This document shows, piece after piece, positions 62,701-64,000 of a stretch of DNA of 64,000 nt. Made by a program: the position numbers and the translations under genes. Source of the stretch: Algisphaera sp039180025 (GTDB taxonomy: Bacteria > Planctomycetota > Phycisphaerae > Phycisphaerales > Phycisphaeraceae); contig JBCDDZ010000006.1 of NCBI GenBank assembly GCA_039180025.1, forward strand, positions 1 through 64,000, written 5' to 3'. The notes beneath the pieces are model-generated. The model saw only the letters and a list, made by a program, of their open reading frames with translations. It was not told where the DNA came from and did not search any database. The stretch's first letter is position 1; the number at the start of each line of letters is the position of its first letter.

Positions 62701-64000
62701 CGTGCGAGACGGGGTTCCGATCGATCCGACCGGTTGGATCGCCGAACTCCGGTCGCGGAGCGAAACGTCGGCCCGTCGGCCGCGCGTCGGGCCTCCGTTT
62801 GGCCCGACGTGGGATTTGGCCGGGGCGTTGTTTCCGGCGACGGAGTACGTCGGTGCGTCGTCGCGACTGGATGCGTTTCTGATCGTCCCGGCCGACCGGC
62901 GGGCGGGGGCGGCGTTGTATGAGTCCGGGCGTCGGGACGCGTCGTGGATAACTTTTTTGCCCGAGCGTGATCTGACCCTGGCACACCTGGGGCGTGACAA
63001 TTTACTGCTGTGGTCTGCGGAAACCGGCCGTCTCTACGGGCTCGACGCGGCGACGGGTCGGCCGTCGTGGCCGGCGATCGCGGTGGGGCCTCTGCTGACT
63101 GAATTGGGGGAAGGCGGGCTGGCGGGAGCGCGGCGGGTCCACGCCGGGGCGGTGCTCGACGTTATCGAGGCGGAATTCGGCGGGCAGGAACAAGTGCGTC
63201 TTGACCGCGAGATCGCGGCCGCGGCGGAGGCGGAGGCCGGGGTCGCGCGGGTCGTGGCGGGCCAAGGGGTGGCGCTGGTGATCGACGGCCGCGGTCGGGC
63301 CGCGGGGATCGACCGCTACACCGGTCGGGCGCTTTGGCAGAATGCGCTTCCGATCGACTTGTTTACCGACGCGGCGATCGGGGAAGACGTGGTCGCGGTC
63401 GCGGGCTTGGCGGCGCCGGGCGGGGAGACGCAGGCCGGCCGGGTCATGCTGGTGGATTTGGTGACCGGGCGGCTGCGTTTCCTCCCGATCGAAGACCGCG
63501 AGGCTATTGTCTGGCTCGGGTTTTCTCCGTCGGGCGATCTGGCCGTGGCCACCGCGTCGCGTGTCAGCCTCTACGGCCGGCGGGACGGGGGGCTGCGGTG
63601 GCGGGTCCCGCTAAGCGAGTTCACCGGTGAGCCACGGATTCTGGCGACGGACGAGGCCCTGTTCCTCGCGGACAACGCCCGACTCTCGGCGGTGGACTTG
63701 AAGGCGGGTCGCCTTACCCCCAGCATTGTCAATACCCTTGCCCGCGGCGTCTTGATCTCCGGCGGCGATCGGCTGCTCCACCTGACCCCGCAAGATGTCA
63801 CGGCGATCAGCAAAGATTTGACCCTGAGCTGGCGCGACGCGATCGAGCTCGATCCCAAGCGGTTGCTCTATCACGCGGCCGAGCGGGACCATGTCCTGGT
63901 GGTGACCCAGCCCGCTCCCGAGGCCGAAAACGCGGGGGTCAGGCTTTTCGCGATCGAGCGTCGGACCGGCAGGATCGTGGCCGAGTCGGTCATCGGCGGC
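59786..64000 (+). CDS. large exported PQQ-propeller/TPR-like protein (runs off right edge)
   Basis: An open frame of 1405 codons from the ATG at 59786 to the window end without a stop. Signal peptide: WTAGAVVLAGAWLMVAGPGA, likely cleaved near residue 34. Residues 40-260 are helical and TPR-like (AESHAREGRWGEAAAGFQRLI). Then PQQ-binding-like beta-propeller blades appear (for example ASDALSGRLRWTYRP, LTCLDRETGELRWSV, LIAVDPADGTLRWRRHLSS). A second helical region follows around residues 720-960, and further blades to the end (LYGLDAATGRPSWP, LFAIERRTGRIV). No enzyme motif. It resembles large planctomycete quinoprotein-repeat proteins of unknown role, probably periplasmic or surface-attached. The C terminus is not visible. 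Confidence 0.8.
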   Translation, partial: MRKDALGRWTAGAVVLAGAWLMVAGPGAVSRASATVYLEDSPAAQDVADEAESHAREGRWGEAAAGFQRLIEEFPHKLMPGPDESYTDAVRWAERRLAEEPALLAAYRRRYGPEAERALDRAREMAGGWPAETDAVVAVWRRYALTSAGLEAALWLAGQRVERADAAGSGSVLEAVAGHTDLPGRAAEYHRLRAWTAALADDAEARQAAVSAWRGHGDGDDDGPSSEWVDALERLAAASSAAAGGAGSSAEPPSLEKPLWFTRLAPNPDRSRNLLTSRGVNPRNREATDLRPVAAGGLIFINDNQRVVASDALSGRLRWTYRPAAAEQAETDRRVRMARVSQVVPDEREVSVRGDAVYAVLGELLPWQGRRRNAVISRTHLTCLDRETGELRWSVQAEDLDPSLGRTTFHGTPVLRGGQLLVMARRGQASSFQDSYLIAVDPADGTLRWRRHLSSTARPNNRNRPAALSSMTLDGELVYITDNLGAVAAVEARSGTVRWARVIPQASPPKPGRAAKTAQPFSRRTAPLVCRAGLLLPLHLDGASGLVLDPASGQVRERLGLKPLMRNVTDLFPLPGGDVLAVGVWSDPESEDKQQKWPGVKRLNGENFETQWVHLDRNTSDPLPPRVVYDRSGDTLLVAHAHQPFYQLDAATGRVATEATLPWRGVVIRAGNAWVLSDGANSAGFMDWPTAYAELQARLGRPDAGTDAGLDLARLAVEANEPGALLEGVEHVIQAMSRSDSDFSISAGPPRSAQRSEAFRELYALTRRHEDIGTEAITRVFDRLATITQSPEELLGYHLAQGRFYEAVGQTTKATGLYQAVLLDPAQAQARVVTLGTSRRGGLAARQRLEKLKENGGEGFYDEFERRARQEYAAALRDPSGGTEALLAIAERYPLAAIAPEAIFAAAQRQADEPAHPAAITQYRRAFQLAQDTDLRRRAAGALTTYYESQGRPAAAATWLEQVIRDHPRLTPVRDGVPIDPTGWIAELRSRSETSARRPRVGPPFGPTWDLAGALFPATEYVGASSRLDAFLIVPADRRAGAALYESGRRDASWITFLPERDLTLAHLGRDNLLLWSAETGRLYGLDAATGRPSWPAIAVGPLLTELGEGGLAGARRVHAGAVLDVIEAEFGGQEQVRLDREIAAAAEAEAGVARVVAGQGVALVIDGRGRAAGIDRYTGRALWQNALPIDLFTDAAIGEDVVAVAGLAAPGGETQAGRVMLVDLVTGRLRFLPIEDREAIVWLGFSPSGDLAVATASRVSLYGRRDGGLRWRVPLSEFTGEPRILATDEALFLADNARLSAVDLKAGRLTPSIVNTLARGVLISGGDRLLHLTPQDVTAISKDLTLSWRDAIELDPKRLLYHAAERDHVLVVTQPAPEAENAGVRLFAIERRTGRIVAESVIGG

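Overview
The window looks like a chromosomal segment of a planctomycete, most likely of class Phycisphaerae. The DNA is GC-rich. It carries several prepilin-like proteins, two of them with an H-X9-DG motif near the C terminus, a giant GspK-like pseudopilin in a type II secretion/type IV pilus cluster, PQQ-type beta-propeller proteins, and a RodA/PBP2 peptidoglycan pair. The class assignment is inference from gene content, not from a marker gene. No rRNA or tRNA genes were seen.

Left edge (1-2200): AT-richer debris of mobile or defence origin. It holds the N terminus of an IS630-type transposase, a 3' remnant of a second sulfite reductase gene, a short iterated repeat array, and a DUF262/DUF1524 (GmrSD-like) gene broken by an in-frame amber codon and a frameshift. 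An intact siroheme sulfite reductase follows (2213-4273).

4.5-31 kb: mostly housekeeping genes in short runs. They are UDP-glucose dehydrogenase, a SYLF lipoprotein, GNAT and membrane acyltransferases, ilvC, hisA, a gamma-carbonic anhydrase, a prepilin-like protein, an MBL hydrolase, a VWA protein, rsmG, an ASH-type lipoprotein, mrdA-rodA, a solitary short atpC, uvrA, a Y-family polymerase, a SulP transporter, a GT9 glycosyltransferase and a PDZ protein.

31.3-46.7 kb: a long plus-strand type IV pilus/type II secretion cluster. It contains a PilB/GspE-type ATPase, PilT, a second PilB/GspE-type ATPase after an AT-rich gap, PilC/GspF, four pseudopilins and a 1182-residue GspK-like protein. HIT, an H-X9-DG prepilin-like protein, hisC-hisB (minus), a helical-repeat exported protein and a DegT aminotransferase follow.

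53.2-58.4 kb: the most interesting segment, a compact four-gene operon with coupled starts. Two small proteins share a WXG100-like motif in which the Gly is replaced by Asp (TWxDxxxA[KR]FxxEF). They flank an unknown helical protein and precede a 1345-residue membrane-anchored FtsK/SpoIIIE (EccC/EssC-like) ATPase. I interpret it as a minimal type VII-like secretion locus in a Gram-negative-type bacterium. The window closes with asd (minus) and a very large PQQ/TPR-like exported protein that runs off the right edge.
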